A DNA stretch of 64,000 nucleotides from Muribaculaceae bacterium. GTDB lineage: Bacteria; Bacteroidota; Bacteroidia; Bacteroidales; Muribaculaceae. The stretch covers positions 1 to 64,000 of the forward strand of contig JAMPII010000003.1 of the NCBI GenBank assembly GCA_023662835.1, written 5' to 3'. Numbering within the stretch: position 1 is the first letter of the stretch; every line of letters starts with the position of its first letter. Of this stretch, positions 34,982-43,099 are shown in pieces. Below the pieces are notes generated by a model. The model saw only the letters and a list, made by a program, of their open reading frames with translations. It was not told the origin of the DNA and did no database searches. A program made the position numbers and the translations under genes.

Positions 34982-36352
34982 ATGTCTGCTAAAAATCAAT
35001 TTGGAAGTAAAATAGGTCTCATCGCCGCAACTGTAGGATCGGCCGTAGGGCTTGGCAACATATGGCGTTTCCCAGCCGAAGCTCAGGAAAATGGAGGTGC
35101 CGCATTCTTGCTTTTATATGTTGCTTGTGTGTTTATATTGGGAATTCCTGTGATGATCGGTGAATTCTCGCTCGGACGTGGCACACGCGAAAACGCAGCC
35201 GATGCCTTCTCTAAACTTTCGCCTCGTTCAAAATGGTGGATTGTTGGTGCCACAGCTATACTGGCATCCTACCTTATCCTTTCATTTTATATGGTGGTTG
35301 CCGGCTGGACTCTTGAGTACATGATTCAATCGCTAACAGGCGATTTATACGCTCATGTTAAAACCTCGGCTTCGACACAATCCCTCGACGCGCTGTTTGC
35401 CGGCAAGATGAAGCAATATATCGGCACCGATTTGAGTCCGTTACTCGCAACCTATTGCATGCTGATCATAAATCTGATAATACTGCTACGTGGCGTACAG
35501 AAAGGCATTGAACGGATGTCAAATATTTTGATGCCAGTACTGTTCAGCCTTCTTCTGATTTTCGCATGCAAAGCTCTCTCTTTCTCAAATGCCATGGAAG
35601 GCCTGGAATTTTTCTTCAGCCCCGATTTCAGCAAAATAACATCGGATGTTGCCATCAATGCTTTAGGCCAGGCATTCTTCTCCCTTTCACTGGGAATGGG
35701 TATCCTCATCACATATTCCAGCTACTTTCCCAAAAGCACAAAACTTGGTCGAACAGCCATCACCATATCGCTACTCGATCTGCTTGTCGCTATCCTGATG
35801 GGCGTAATCATTTTCCCGGCAGTAATGTCGTTCGGGCTTGCCGATCATAATCTTGCTGGAGCAACGCTAGTGTTTATCACCTTGCCCGAAGTGTTTGCGC
35901 AAATGAATTTCAGTGTATTCTGGTCAACAATTTTCTTTCTGCTGCTCACTGTAGCCGCCCTAACCAGCACAATATCATTAGCCGAAGTCTCTACCGCATT
36001 TATCAAAGACAAGCTTAACGTATCGCGGAAAAAAGCTTGTTTCATCGTAATACTACCTCTGTTCGGGCTAAGTACGCTTTGCTCGCTCTCGCAAGGCTCA
36101 TTATCGGATTTCACCCTGGCCGGAATGAATCTGTTCACCTTCCTCGACACCGTTGCCACAAACTATATGCTCCCGATATCAGCCCTCCTCACTTGCTTAT
36201 ACCTAGGATGGAAAGCGCCGAAAAATCTTCTCAAAAACGAAATCACTAATGGCGGAACTTCCGGCCGCTTCACCTATAAATCAGTAAGATTCATTTTGAG
36301 CTTCTTAGCGCCAATACTGATAGCTTTAATACTCATTTCCAATTTCTTGTAA
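34982..36352 (+). CDS. sodium-dependent transporter (NSS/SNF family), copy 1
   Basis: A 456-residue, 11-12-helix Na+-coupled transporter. GLIAATVGSAVGLGNIWRFPAEAQENGGAAFLLLYV is the N-terminal family signature with the Na+ and substrate site around TM1; LPEVFAQMNFSVFWS and TVAALTSTISLAEVSTAF carry further TM6/TM8 Na+-site residues. Such proteins take up amino acids or other small amines. The substrate of this pair is not known. Followed after two bases by a second, related copy, so both are expressed together. Divergent sequence between the copies suggests different substrates. Confidence 0.93.
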   Translation: MSAKNQFGSKIGLIAATVGSAVGLGNIWRFPAEAQENGGAAFLLLYVACVFILGIPVMIGEFSLGRGTRENAADAFSKLSPRSKWWIVGATAILASYLILSFYMVVAGWTLEYMIQSLTGDLYAHVKTSASTQSLDALFAGKMKQYIGTDLSPLLATYCMLIINLIILLRGVQKGIERMSNILMPVLFSLLLIFACKALSFSNAMEGLEFFFSPDFSKITSDVAINALGQAFFSLSLGMGILITYSSYFPKSTKLGRTAITISLLDLLVAILMGVIIFPAVMSFGLADHNLAGATLVFITLPEVFAQMNFSVFWSTIFFLLLTVAALTSTISLAEVSTAFIKDKLNVSRKKACFIVILPLFGLSTLCSLSQGSLSDFTLAGMNLFTFLDTVATNYMLPISALLTCLYLGWKAPKNLLKNEITNGGTSGRFTYKSVRFILSFLAPILIALILISNFL

Positions 36353-36354
36353 CT

Positions 36355-37704
36355 ATGTCTCAACCTGAAAAGCGTGCCCAATTCTCAACCCGTTTGGGAG
36401 TAATTGCAACAACTGTAGGCTCGGCGGTAGGTCTCGGTAACATCTGGCGATTCCCCTACGAAGCCGGAATACATGGCGGAGGTGCCTTCCTTATATTATA
36501 TATATTCTTTATTTTCCTCATAGGTATTCCAGTTATTTGCGCCGAATTCATCATGGGTCGTAGCACCAGAAAAAATATTTTCGGCGCTTTCCGATCGCTC
36601 AGCAATCAACGCCAATGGGCTTGGATAGGCTATATGGGTATTCTGGCTTCCATACTTATACTGTCGTTTTACTCCGTAGTTGCCGGATGGACTGTTGAAT
36701 ACTTCGTACAATCGCTTACAGGAGCGCTCAGCAACATGACCCCGGAACAACATCATGCCCGCTTCGACAGCTTTTCATCAGGCATACAACCAGTTTTATG
36801 GACATTAATATTCCTGTCGGCCAACGCCATGGTACTACTCCGCGGAGTTCAGAACGGCATTGAGAAAATATCCAACATTCTGATGCCGTTGCTGCTCCTT
36901 ATCCTCATAGCATTTTGCATCAACTCATTGCTTATGCCCGGCGCATCGGAAGGCTTGAAATTTCTCTTCTACCCCGATTTCAGCAAAATCAATTCATCGG
37001 TACTCATTGGCGCTCTCGGCCAGGCTTTCTTCTCGCTTTCGCTCGGACTAGGCACAATGATGATCTACTCCAGCTATTTCTCAAATGAAACTCCGCTGGT
37101 GAAAAGTGCAACAACAACGGCTACACTCGACACCATAGTTGCGATAATGGCCGGTGTCATCATATTCCCCGCCGTGTTCACATTCCACGCCGAGCCAGCA
37201 GCAGGCCCAAAACTTGTGTTCGAGATTTTACCCTCGATATTCCACAGCCTTCCTTTCGGCGCCATTTGGAGCACACTGTTTTTCTTCCTGTTAATGATTG
37301 CCTCTCTGACTAGCACAATCTCGATGAGCGAAATGTGCATAGCCTTCTTCATTGAACAATTACACCTTAAACGCCGCACGGCCGTTCTGCTCAACACAAC
37401 TGTAGCAATGATTCTAGGCACAATTTGCGCACTTTCGTTCGGCCCGCTGAGCGATTATACAATCTTCGGACTAACGACATTCAATCTTTTCGACTACGTT
37501 ACCAGTAATATATTCCTACCACTGGGCGGAATGCTGATATCGGTGTTCGTTGGCTGGAAAGCCGACCGCCATATTGTTCGCAACCAACTTGCCGGTAGCG
37601 GCACGATCAAGACATGGCTACTCAACAGCGTTATCTTCTGCCTAAAATTCGTAGCCCCCACCGGCATTGGCCTTGTATTCATCAGCGGTCTAAATTTGAT
37701 ATAA
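36355..37704 (+). CDS. sodium-dependent transporter (NSS/SNF family), copy 2
   Basis: A 449-residue NSS transporter related to the gene just upstream. The signature RLGVIATTVGSAVGLGNIWRFPYEAGIHGGGAFL and the TM8 MIASLTSTISMSEMCIAF are conserved. The TM1 differences from copy 1 (PYEAGIHGGGAF against PAEAQENGGAAF) fall near the substrate site, so specificity probably differs. It begins two bases after copy 1 and is followed 74 bases later by a tRNA gene with its own promoter. Substrate unknown; an amino acid is the default guess for the family. Confidence 0.93.
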   Translation: MSQPEKRAQFSTRLGVIATTVGSAVGLGNIWRFPYEAGIHGGGAFLILYIFFIFLIGIPVICAEFIMGRSTRKNIFGAFRSLSNQRQWAWIGYMGILASILILSFYSVVAGWTVEYFVQSLTGALSNMTPEQHHARFDSFSSGIQPVLWTLIFLSANAMVLLRGVQNGIEKISNILMPLLLLILIAFCINSLLMPGASEGLKFLFYPDFSKINSSVLIGALGQAFFSLSLGLGTMMIYSSYFSNETPLVKSATTTATLDTIVAIMAGVIIFPAVFTFHAEPAAGPKLVFEILPSIFHSLPFGAIWSTLFFFLLMIASLTSTISMSEMCIAFFIEQLHLKRRTAVLLNTTVAMILGTICALSFGPLSDYTIFGLTTFNLFDYVTSNIFLPLGGMLISVFVGWKADRHIVRNQLAGSGTIKTWLLNSVIFCLKFVAPTGIGLVFISGLNLI

Positions 37705-37722
37705 AAAATTCGATAAAATAGG

Positions 37723-37753
37723 TTGCACAATTAAACAATAATTTTTAACTTTG
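37723..37753 (+). promoter_or_regulatory. promoter of the tRNA-Pro gene
   Basis: GTTG (37723-37726), 19 bases, TAACTTTG (37746-37753). A good match to the Bacteroidetes consensus at the right distance for a start point near the tRNA 5' end at 37779. Confidence 0.7.
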
Positions 37754-37778
37754 CAACCGGATTTGAGACAAAATCTTT

Positions 37779-37853
37779 CGGGGCGTAGCGCAGTCCGGTT
37801 AGCGCACCTGCTTTGGGAGCAGGGGGTCGAAGGTTCGAATCCTTTCACCCCGA
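37779..37853 (+). tRNA. tRNA-Pro (anticodon TGG)
   Basis: A 75-base cloverleaf: acceptor CGGGGCG/CACCCCG with A as discriminator, D-stem GCGC/GCGC, anticodon stem CCTGC/GCAGG with loop TTTGGGA (TGG at positions 34-36), T-stem GAAGG/CCTTT with loop TTCGAAT. One acceptor pair is a C-A mismatch (6-67). CCA is not encoded. The promoter and a downstream terminator make it a single-gene unit. Confidence 0.93.
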
Positions 37854-37864
37854 CAACCAACAAT

Positions 37865-37908
37865 CCTCTGACAGACAGTCATTAAATGACTCCTATCAGA
37901 GGTTTTTT
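37865..37908 (+). terminator. terminator after tRNA-Pro
   Basis: CCTCTGA (37865-37871) pairs with TCAGAGG (37896-37902), enclosing an inner hairpin AGTCATT/AATGACT, then six T residues (37903-37908). Confidence 0.88.
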
Positions 37909-38045
37909 CACGCCCCTCCTGCCAGAAAATCCATCCGGAATTGCATAACTTGAACTGCGAATATTACCTATTCAGGGAAAAATGCCCGTTTACTTCCCGG
38001 CCGAAGCTGATACCACACCAGGCGAAAATTTACAGTCAGTAACAA
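37909..38045. other. intergenic spacer without visible gene
   Basis: About 137 bases between the tRNA terminator and the end of the Fur-family gene. No ORF, tRNA or clear hairpin was seen. Confidence 0.5.
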
Positions 38046-38459
38046 TCACCGACATTTAGGACACAACCCTTTTATCATATAGTTAATTGTTTCTGCCCGA
38101 AAGCCATCGGGTAAAGCTACTTGAGGAATCTTTACATTTTCAAGGCAATAGGTTGAATGACATCTTTCACAAAAAAAATGCGCGTGTAAATCGTCAGGGG
38201 TGCAACTGTCAACTCCCGAACACAGTTCGTACTTAAGCGACCCACTGCCATCCTCAATAGCATGAACAACATGATGTTCAAGAAACAGAGTCAAAGTCCT
38301 GAATATACTCGACTTATCAACTGTCTCAATGACTGTCTCCAACTCCGACATGCTCATAGGTTTATCCGCATTAGCCAAAGCCCGCATAACTATGATACGA
38401 TTAGCAGTAGGCTTTACGCCCTTATTTTGCATTCGCTGTTCCAATACTAATGTTTCCAT
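38046..38459 (-). CDS. Fur-family metal-responsive transcriptional regulator
   Basis: A 137-residue Fur-superfamily repressor. The N-terminal winged helix (about residues 10-85) contains KPTANRIIVMRALANADKPMS and DKSSIFRTLTLFLEHHVV, the recognition helix region. The dimerisation domain has HAHFFCERC and LCPKC, giving Cys97/Cys100 and Cys133/Cys136 for the structural zinc site. Whether it senses iron, zinc or peroxide is undecided; the DDLHAHFFCERCHSTYC block is consistent with a Zur or PerR/Fur-like member. Its promoter carries an inverted repeat (38494-38520), so autorepression is plausible. Confidence 0.9.
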   Translation of the reverse strand: METLVLEQRMQNKGVKPTANRIIVMRALANADKPMSMSELETVIETVDKSSIFRTLTLFLEHHVVHAIEDGSGSLKYELCSGVDSCTPDDLHAHFFCERCHSTYCLENVKIPQVALPDGFRAETINYMIKGLCPKCR

Positions 38460-38475
38460 TTGACGAATTTTCTTT

Positions 38476-38483
38476 CAAAGGTA
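38476..38483 (-). promoter_or_regulatory. -7 box of the Fur-family gene
   Basis: Minus-strand TACCTTTG, full TAnnTTTG match, 17 bases upstream of the start codon. The expected -33 region falls inside the inverted repeat at 38494-38520. Confidence 0.6.
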
Positions 38484-38493
38484 TAAAAAAAAC

Positions 38494-38520
38494 GATTGAT
38501 TGTCATCGCGACAACCAATC
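38494..38520. promoter_or_regulatory. inverted repeat, candidate operator of the Fur-family gene
   Basis: GATTGATTGTC (38494-38504), five bases, GACAACCAATC (38510-38520): 10 of 11 positions pair. It covers the -33 region of the regulator's own promoter, which is the usual place for autorepression. It does not match a classic Fur, Zur or PerR box. Confidence 0.55.
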
Positions 38521-38730
38521 TTAGTTAACCTTAAATCTAATACCATGAAAAACACATTGCAAATGTAAAACAATTATTTGGAACAACAAGCATATATTTG
38601 ACAAAAAGTCGACTTTTTAACATAATTTTAAAACAGACACAACTATTTCTATGCTTTTTGACGTCATTTTTCCAATCTTTGCAACAAGCCTTAATTAACG
38701 TAAGAAAATCGTTAGAAAGAAATAAAGAAA
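38521..38730. other. AT-rich intergenic spacer
   Basis: No gene or strong hairpin is visible in the stretch between the Fur dyad and the promoter of the basic protein gene. Confidence 0.5.
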
Positions 38731-38762
38731 TTTGGAATTTAAAGAAAGGTGATGTATATTTG
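38731..38762 (+). promoter_or_regulatory. promoter of the basic DUF6291-like gene
   Basis: TTTG at 38731-38734, 20 bases, TATATTTG at 38755-38762, followed by the ATG at 38800. Confidence 0.75.
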
Positions 38763-38799
38763 CAATGCATTTTAATCAAAACTATAAAAACACAAATCT

Positions 38800-39282
38800 A
38801 TGGCAAGAAAACACAAATTCGATCCAGAATGGGAACAAGCCCTTTCACTATTACAAGAAAGTGAAAAACAAACAGCTTATAACTTAATCGTTAACTATCA
38901 AATATCAGGGATTATGCCTACAGGCATCAGCTGTAAATTTAAAATGATTCTACTTTTGGTGAAACCAACAATTGACCGTCGCCGTCGAGCCAACGAAAAA
39001 GCACGCGCCCGCCGCGAACATGCAAAACAACAACAAAGCTATAAGATAAGCCCAACCGGGTATGAACCGACGACAAATCAACCACCTGTTAAAGATAAAA
39101 AAATGCTCTCGAAAACAGAGGTTCCGCATATCGAAAACAAGCCGGCCAAAATAATCGTGCAACCTCCTGTTAAAACTCAATCACAAAAACCAAAGTTGTT
39201 CGACCGGGCGCTAAAACACAACATTCGGCAACAGCAATATCGAAGACCTCGACACTCAAATCCATATCAAAAATTCAGATAA
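38800..39282 (+). CDS. basic DUF6291-like hypothetical protein
   Basis: A 160-residue very basic cytoplasmic protein. The first 70 residues (FDPEWEQALSLLQESEKQTAYN, then YQISGIMPTGI and MILLLVKPTIDRRRR) follow the pattern of DUF6291-like domains: a short helical unit reading roughly ExxxExY..I..Y...G..P...K.....KP.ID.., usually found near phage replication genes. The rest is a low-complexity Lys/Arg/Gln/Pro tail with repeated PPVK motifs (74-160), suggestive of nucleic-acid binding. No phage gene is near. The family match is from memory and moderate. Confidence 0.65.
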   Translation: MARKHKFDPEWEQALSLLQESEKQTAYNLIVNYQISGIMPTGISCKFKMILLLVKPTIDRRRRANEKARARREHAKQQQSYKISPTGYEPTTNQPPVKDKKMLSKTEVPHIENKPAKIIVQPPVKTQSQKPKLFDRALKHNIRQQQYRRPRHSNPYQKFR

Positions 39283-39297
39283 ACCGCTTTTTTTGCT

Positions 39298-39305
39298 TAA
39301 CTTTG
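39298..39305 (+). promoter_or_regulatory. -7 box for the MazG operon
   Basis: TAACTTTG, a full TAnnTTTG match, 20 bases before the MazG start codon; no clear -33 partner. Confidence 0.55.
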
Positions 39306-39324
39306 TTTCATAAATATGTGACAA

Positions 39325-40107
39325 ATGAACCACAGCACTGAAGAAAAAGCTCAAGCTATAGCAAAAGTAATAGAGACACTCGACATTTTGCGAGTTGAAT
39401 GCCCATGGGATCGCAAACAAACAAACGAATCGCTTCGGCCAAACACAATAGAAGAGGTTTATGAATTATGCGATGCACTCATCAGTGGCGACTGCGAAAA
39501 CACAAAAAAAGAGTTGGGCGATGTCCTGCTCCACGTGCTTTTTTATGCAAAAATTGCCTCCGAGAATGAGCAGTTCGACATAGCCGATGTGGCCGAATCG
39601 CTAAACAAAAAACTTATTTTTCGCCATCCCCACGTGTTCGGGTCGGCAACCGCCGATAATGCTCACCAAGTTGAGCTGAACTGGGAACAGATCAAACTTA
39701 AGGAACGCGGAGGGAACAAAACCGTTCTCAGCGGAGTGCCCGATGCTTTGCCATCCATGATAAAAGCCTACCGCATACAAGAAAAAGCAGCAAACGTAGG
39801 CTTCGACTGGGAGAAAAAAGAAGATGTTTGGAACAAGGTAAAGGAAGAAGTTGCTGAGGTAGAGGCAGAGATAAAAGCCAAATCGGCTGACAATATCGAC
39901 GCCGAATTCGGCGACCTATTATTCAGTATTATCAACGCAGCACGTCTGTATGGAGTTAATCCGGAGAACGCACTTGAACATACCAACCGCAAATTCATAA
40001 AGCGTTTCAACTACGTAGAGAGCAAAGCAAACGAAGCCGGCAAAAAACTTAAGGATATGCCGCTTAGCGAAATGGATAATCTTTGGAACGAAGCGAAAAA
40101 ATTATGA
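39325..40107 (+). CDS. mazG: MazG nucleoside triphosphate pyrophosphohydrolase
   Basis: A 260-residue enzyme with two MazG all-alpha domains. The first has CPWDRKQTNESLRPNTIEEVYELCDAL and KKELGDVLLHVLFYAKIA, with the EExxE and ExxD-type Mg-binding helices; the second has WNKVKEEVAEVEAEI and AEFGDLLFSIINAARL. It hydrolyses non-canonical or excess (d)NTPs to NMP and pyrophosphate. It begins 20 bases after a promoter box and its stop codon overlaps the next ATG (ATGA). It heads the tightly linked run 39325-43278. Confidence 0.94.
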   Translation: MNHSTEEKAQAIAKVIETLDILRVECPWDRKQTNESLRPNTIEEVYELCDALISGDCENTKKELGDVLLHVLFYAKIASENEQFDIADVAESLNKKLIFRHPHVFGSATADNAHQVELNWEQIKLKERGGNKTVLSGVPDALPSMIKAYRIQEKAANVGFDWEKKEDVWNKVKEEVAEVEAEIKAKSADNIDAEFGDLLFSIINAARLYGVNPENALEHTNRKFIKRFNYVESKANEAGKKLKDMPLSEMDNLWNEAKKL

Positions 40108-40520
40108 AAACAAAGAAAAACAGCCGCAAATGGATATTCCTGCTTGCAGTATTGGCGCTCGTCGTAGCTGCTATTGCCGCTCAAGCCAAAACGGAACGCC
40201 TTTATAAGTCAACACCATCACAGCATATTGGAGTTCAAGTTGACAGTATTGATTTCCGCCCGGACGTAACACGTATTTATCTGAAACTGATAGGTCGTCC
40301 CCACACATCGCAGCGTATCGATCAGGCCGCACTTCATGTTGGAAACGTGAACTATCAAGCATTAGATATCGACGGCGTCGACTTCAACCGCTGGTTCCAG
40401 TGGGAAGATGATGGAATAATACCTGTTGAGCTGGATTTCAGAAGTATGTCGAAGTTCAACAACGCAACTTTAGAGTTTAAAACACCTCGCGGAACCGAAA
40501 AATTACAGATAACGAAGTGA
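40104..40520 (+). CDS. small exported hypothetical protein
   Basis: A 138-residue protein with a signal or N-terminal anchor (residues 1-28: basic start, then a hydrophobic run ending AIAAQA). The mature part is beta-rich and short (IGVQVDSIDFRPDVTRIYLKL, then DGVDFNRWFQWEDDG and VELDFRSMSKFNNATLEFKTPRG), compatible with an Ig-like or DUF-type small periplasmic domain. The start at 40104 overlaps the MazG stop (ATGA) and the stop overlaps the topB GTG start (GTGA), so its translation is coupled on both sides. Function unknown. Confidence 0.8.
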   Translation: MKTKKNSRKWIFLLAVLALVVAAIAAQAKTERLYKSTPSQHIGVQVDSIDFRPDVTRIYLKLIGRPHTSQRIDQAALHVGNVNYQALDIDGVDFNRWFQWEDDGIIPVELDFRSMSKFNNATLEFKTPRGTEKLQITK

Positions 40521-42562
40521 TTGTTTGCATAACCGAGAAACCTAGTGTAGCCAAGGATATCGCCGCCATACTTGGAGCAAACGATCGCCGCGACGGCTAC
40601 TACGAAGGCAACAACTTTCAGGTAACATGGACTTTCGGCCACCTTTGCACTCTAAAAGAGCCGGCCGATTACACTCCATATTGGAAACGTTGGTCACTAA
40701 GCCAACTGCCGATGGTGCCAGAACGTTTTGGCATTAAGTTGATCGCCGACAAAGGTATCGAAAAACAGTTTAACGTCATACGCCAGCTGATTGAAACGGC
40801 TTCAGAGGTTATCAACTGCGGTGATGCCGGTCAGGAGGGAGAACTGATTCAACGCTGGGTAATGCAGAAAGCAGAGATAAAATGTCCGGTGAAACGTTTG
40901 TGGATCAGTTCATTAACAAACGAAGCAATAAAAGAAGGGTTCAACAATCTGAAGCCAGCTGCCGACTACGATAATTTGTACTACGCCGGATTATCGCGTG
41001 CGATAGGCGACTGGCTGTTAGGAATGAATGCAACACGCTTGTATTCATTGAAGTACTCTTCGCAAAACGTACTGTCGATAGGTCGCGTACAAACTCCTAC
41101 ACTCGCCCTGATTGTACAACGCCACCACGAAATTGCCAACTTCGTTGCCAAAGACTATTGGGAATTGAAAACCACATATCGCGACGTGCTTTTCTCGGCC
41201 ACAGCCGGCAAATACGAGTCGGAAGAAAAAGCCATGGAAGCGTTGGCAAAGATTTCCAACCTGCCTTTAACTATTACCGACGTAACCGAAAAGAAGGGGA
41301 AAGAAGCCCCACCACGACTTTTCGACCTCACCTCACTCCAAGTTGAATGTAACAAAAAATGGGGCTGGACCGCCGACGACACTCTAAGGCTGATACAAAG
41401 CCTATATGAGAAAAAAGTTACTACCTACCCTCGTGTTGACACAACATATCTGCCCGACGACGTTTACACAAAAGTGCCGCAGATTTTGCGCGACATGAAA
41501 CCTTATGCCCAATGGACATCGCCGGTACTGGCCGGGAAAATCCCTAAATCGAAAAAAATTTTCGACAACTCAAAAGTAACCGACCATCATGCAATAATCC
41601 CTACCGGCCAGCTACCGAACCAATTGATTGGTCAGGAACGACAGCTGTACCATCTGATTGCACTGCGATTCATAGCCGCTTTTTATCCCGACTGCGAATT
41701 CATGCAAACAACCGTATTGGCCGATGCCGGGGGAGAAAAATTTAAAGCAATCGGTAAGGTGATAACCAAAAGTGGCTGGCATGATGTTTACATTAGCGAG
41801 CCCCAGAACAAAGAGAACGACGACGAAAACAACGATAGCCGCGTGCTGCCACCAATGGTTGTAGGAGAATCCGGACCTCACAAACCGGAATTATCGAAAA
41901 AGCAGACCCAACCGCCCAAACTCTACACGGAAGGAACGTTGCTGCGCGCAATGGAAAGTGCCGGAAAAACGGTTGATGACGACGAACTGCGTGAAGCCAT
42001 GAAAGAAAACGGCATAGGACGTCCATCAACTCGTGCTGCCATAATCGAGACCCTGTTCCGTCGCCGCTACATCAGTCGTAAGGGCAAAAGCATCATAGCC
42101 ACACAGGCCGGCATCGACCTGATTGCTATAATCGAGGAAGAACTATTGAAAAGCGCAAAACTTACCGGGCTATGGGAGAATAAACTGCGGCGAATCGAGC
42201 GAGGAACTTACCAGGCTTCAGAATTTATTGCTGAGCTGAAAACACTGATAGGCAGTATCGTAATAAATGTGTTGAACGACAATTCAAGCCGCCACATCAA
42301 CGTTGAACAGTCTGACGGACGAGAAAAGTCCAAGCAAAAAACTCAGAAAACGCCACAACAACCTCGACTGCGAATTAAGAATCTTGAGGAGATAAAATGC
42401 CCGGTATGCGGCCAAGGCCACCTGCTGAAAGGACGCACAGCCTACGGTTGCAGCCGCTATCGTGAGGGTTGCTCCCTGCGTCTCGACTTTTCAGAGTTTT
42501 CCAGCGACCTTTCGCCCCAGCGTCTCAACTCGGCAATATCTAAAAAATTCAAACTCAAATAA
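40517..42562 (+). CDS. topB: DNA topoisomerase III
   Basis: A 681-residue type IA topoisomerase. The start is GTG at 40517, overlapping the preceding stop codon. The N-terminal TOPRIM domain opens IVCITEKPSVAKDIA and includes NCGDAGQEGELIQRWV with the Mg-binding acids. The catalytic Tyr is in TTYPRVDTTYL. The C-terminus (CPVCGQGHLLKGRTAYGCSRYREGC) is a tetracysteine zinc finger. It relaxes and decatenates negatively supercoiled or interlocked DNA. The run of coupled genes around it pairs DNA topology with nucleotide sanitation enzymes, an arrangement that may be significant or merely economical. Confidence 0.95.
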   Translation: MIVCITEKPSVAKDIAAILGANDRRDGYYEGNNFQVTWTFGHLCTLKEPADYTPYWKRWSLSQLPMVPERFGIKLIADKGIEKQFNVIRQLIETASEVINCGDAGQEGELIQRWVMQKAEIKCPVKRLWISSLTNEAIKEGFNNLKPAADYDNLYYAGLSRAIGDWLLGMNATRLYSLKYSSQNVLSIGRVQTPTLALIVQRHHEIANFVAKDYWELKTTYRDVLFSATAGKYESEEKAMEALAKISNLPLTITDVTEKKGKEAPPRLFDLTSLQVECNKKWGWTADDTLRLIQSLYEKKVTTYPRVDTTYLPDDVYTKVPQILRDMKPYAQWTSPVLAGKIPKSKKIFDNSKVTDHHAIIPTGQLPNQLIGQERQLYHLIALRFIAAFYPDCEFMQTTVLADAGGEKFKAIGKVITKSGWHDVYISEPQNKENDDENNDSRVLPPMVVGESGPHKPELSKKQTQPPKLYTEGTLLRAMESAGKTVDDDELREAMKENGIGRPSTRAAIIETLFRRRYISRKGKSIIATQAGIDLIAIIEEELLKSAKLTGLWENKLRRIERGTYQASEFIAELKTLIGSIVINVLNDNSSRHINVEQSDGREKSKQKTQKTPQQPRLRIKNLEEIKCPVCGQGHLLKGRTAYGCSRYREGCSLRLDFSEFSSDLSPQRLNSAISKKFKLK

Positions 42563-43099
42563 ATGGCATCTGACGAATTATTTCCCATAGTAAATGAAAA
42601 AGGAGAGGTTACTGGATGCGCCACCCGCGGCGAATGTCACGGCGGAAGCATGCTGCTACACCCTGTCGTACACCTTCACGTGCTCAACAACAACGGTTTG
42701 CTCTACCTGCAAAAACGCGCTATGAACAAGGATATACAGCCGGGAAAATGGGACACAGCCGTAGGAGGACATATCGATTACAAAGAGACGGTTGCACAAG
42801 CTCTTGCACGCGAATCACGCGAGGAGCTAGGGATTGACGTCTCTACCGTGTCACTCTACACCGTTGAGCCTTACGTTTTTCAATCGTCGCGTGAGCGCGA
42901 ATTGGTAAACACCTTCATAGGCCTCGTTCCCGACGGCACTACAATTACTCCCGATCCGGACGAAATTGAGACAGGGCGTTTCTGGAGTCTCGAAGAAATC
43001 GATGCAGCCATTGGACAATGCATACTGACTCCGAACTTTGAGCAAGAATATTCCCGCCTGCGTAATTTCATAAAAGAAATCACACCCACCAACAGCTAA
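42563..43099 (+). CDS. Nudix hydrolase, isopentenyl-diphosphate isomerase/YfcD-like
   Basis: A 178-residue cytoplasmic Nudix protein. GGHIDYKETVAQALARESREELGID is the catalytic Nudix box. The N-terminal ELFPIVNEKGEVTGCATRGECH and HPVVHLHVLNNNGLLYLQKRAMNKDIQPGKWD follow the YfcD/isopentenyl-diphosphate isomerase-like pattern. Substrate unknown; a nucleotide or diphosphate cleaner is expected. It starts directly after the topB stop and its own stop overlaps the next ATG (TAATG). Confidence 0.9.
   Translation: MASDELFPIVNEKGEVTGCATRGECHGGSMLLHPVVHLHVLNNNGLLYLQKRAMNKDIQPGKWDTAVGGHIDYKETVAQALARESREELGIDVSTVSLYTVEPYVFQSSRERELVNTFIGLVPDGTTITPDPDEIETGRFWSLEEIDAAIGQCILTPNFEQEYSRLRNFIKEITPTNS

Noticed and set aside
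38537..38864. Two open frames in the Fur/DUF6291 spacer (minus 38537-38779, plus 38598-38864)
   Set aside because: Both run across promoter sequence, are low complexity in an AT-rich spacer and have no family features.
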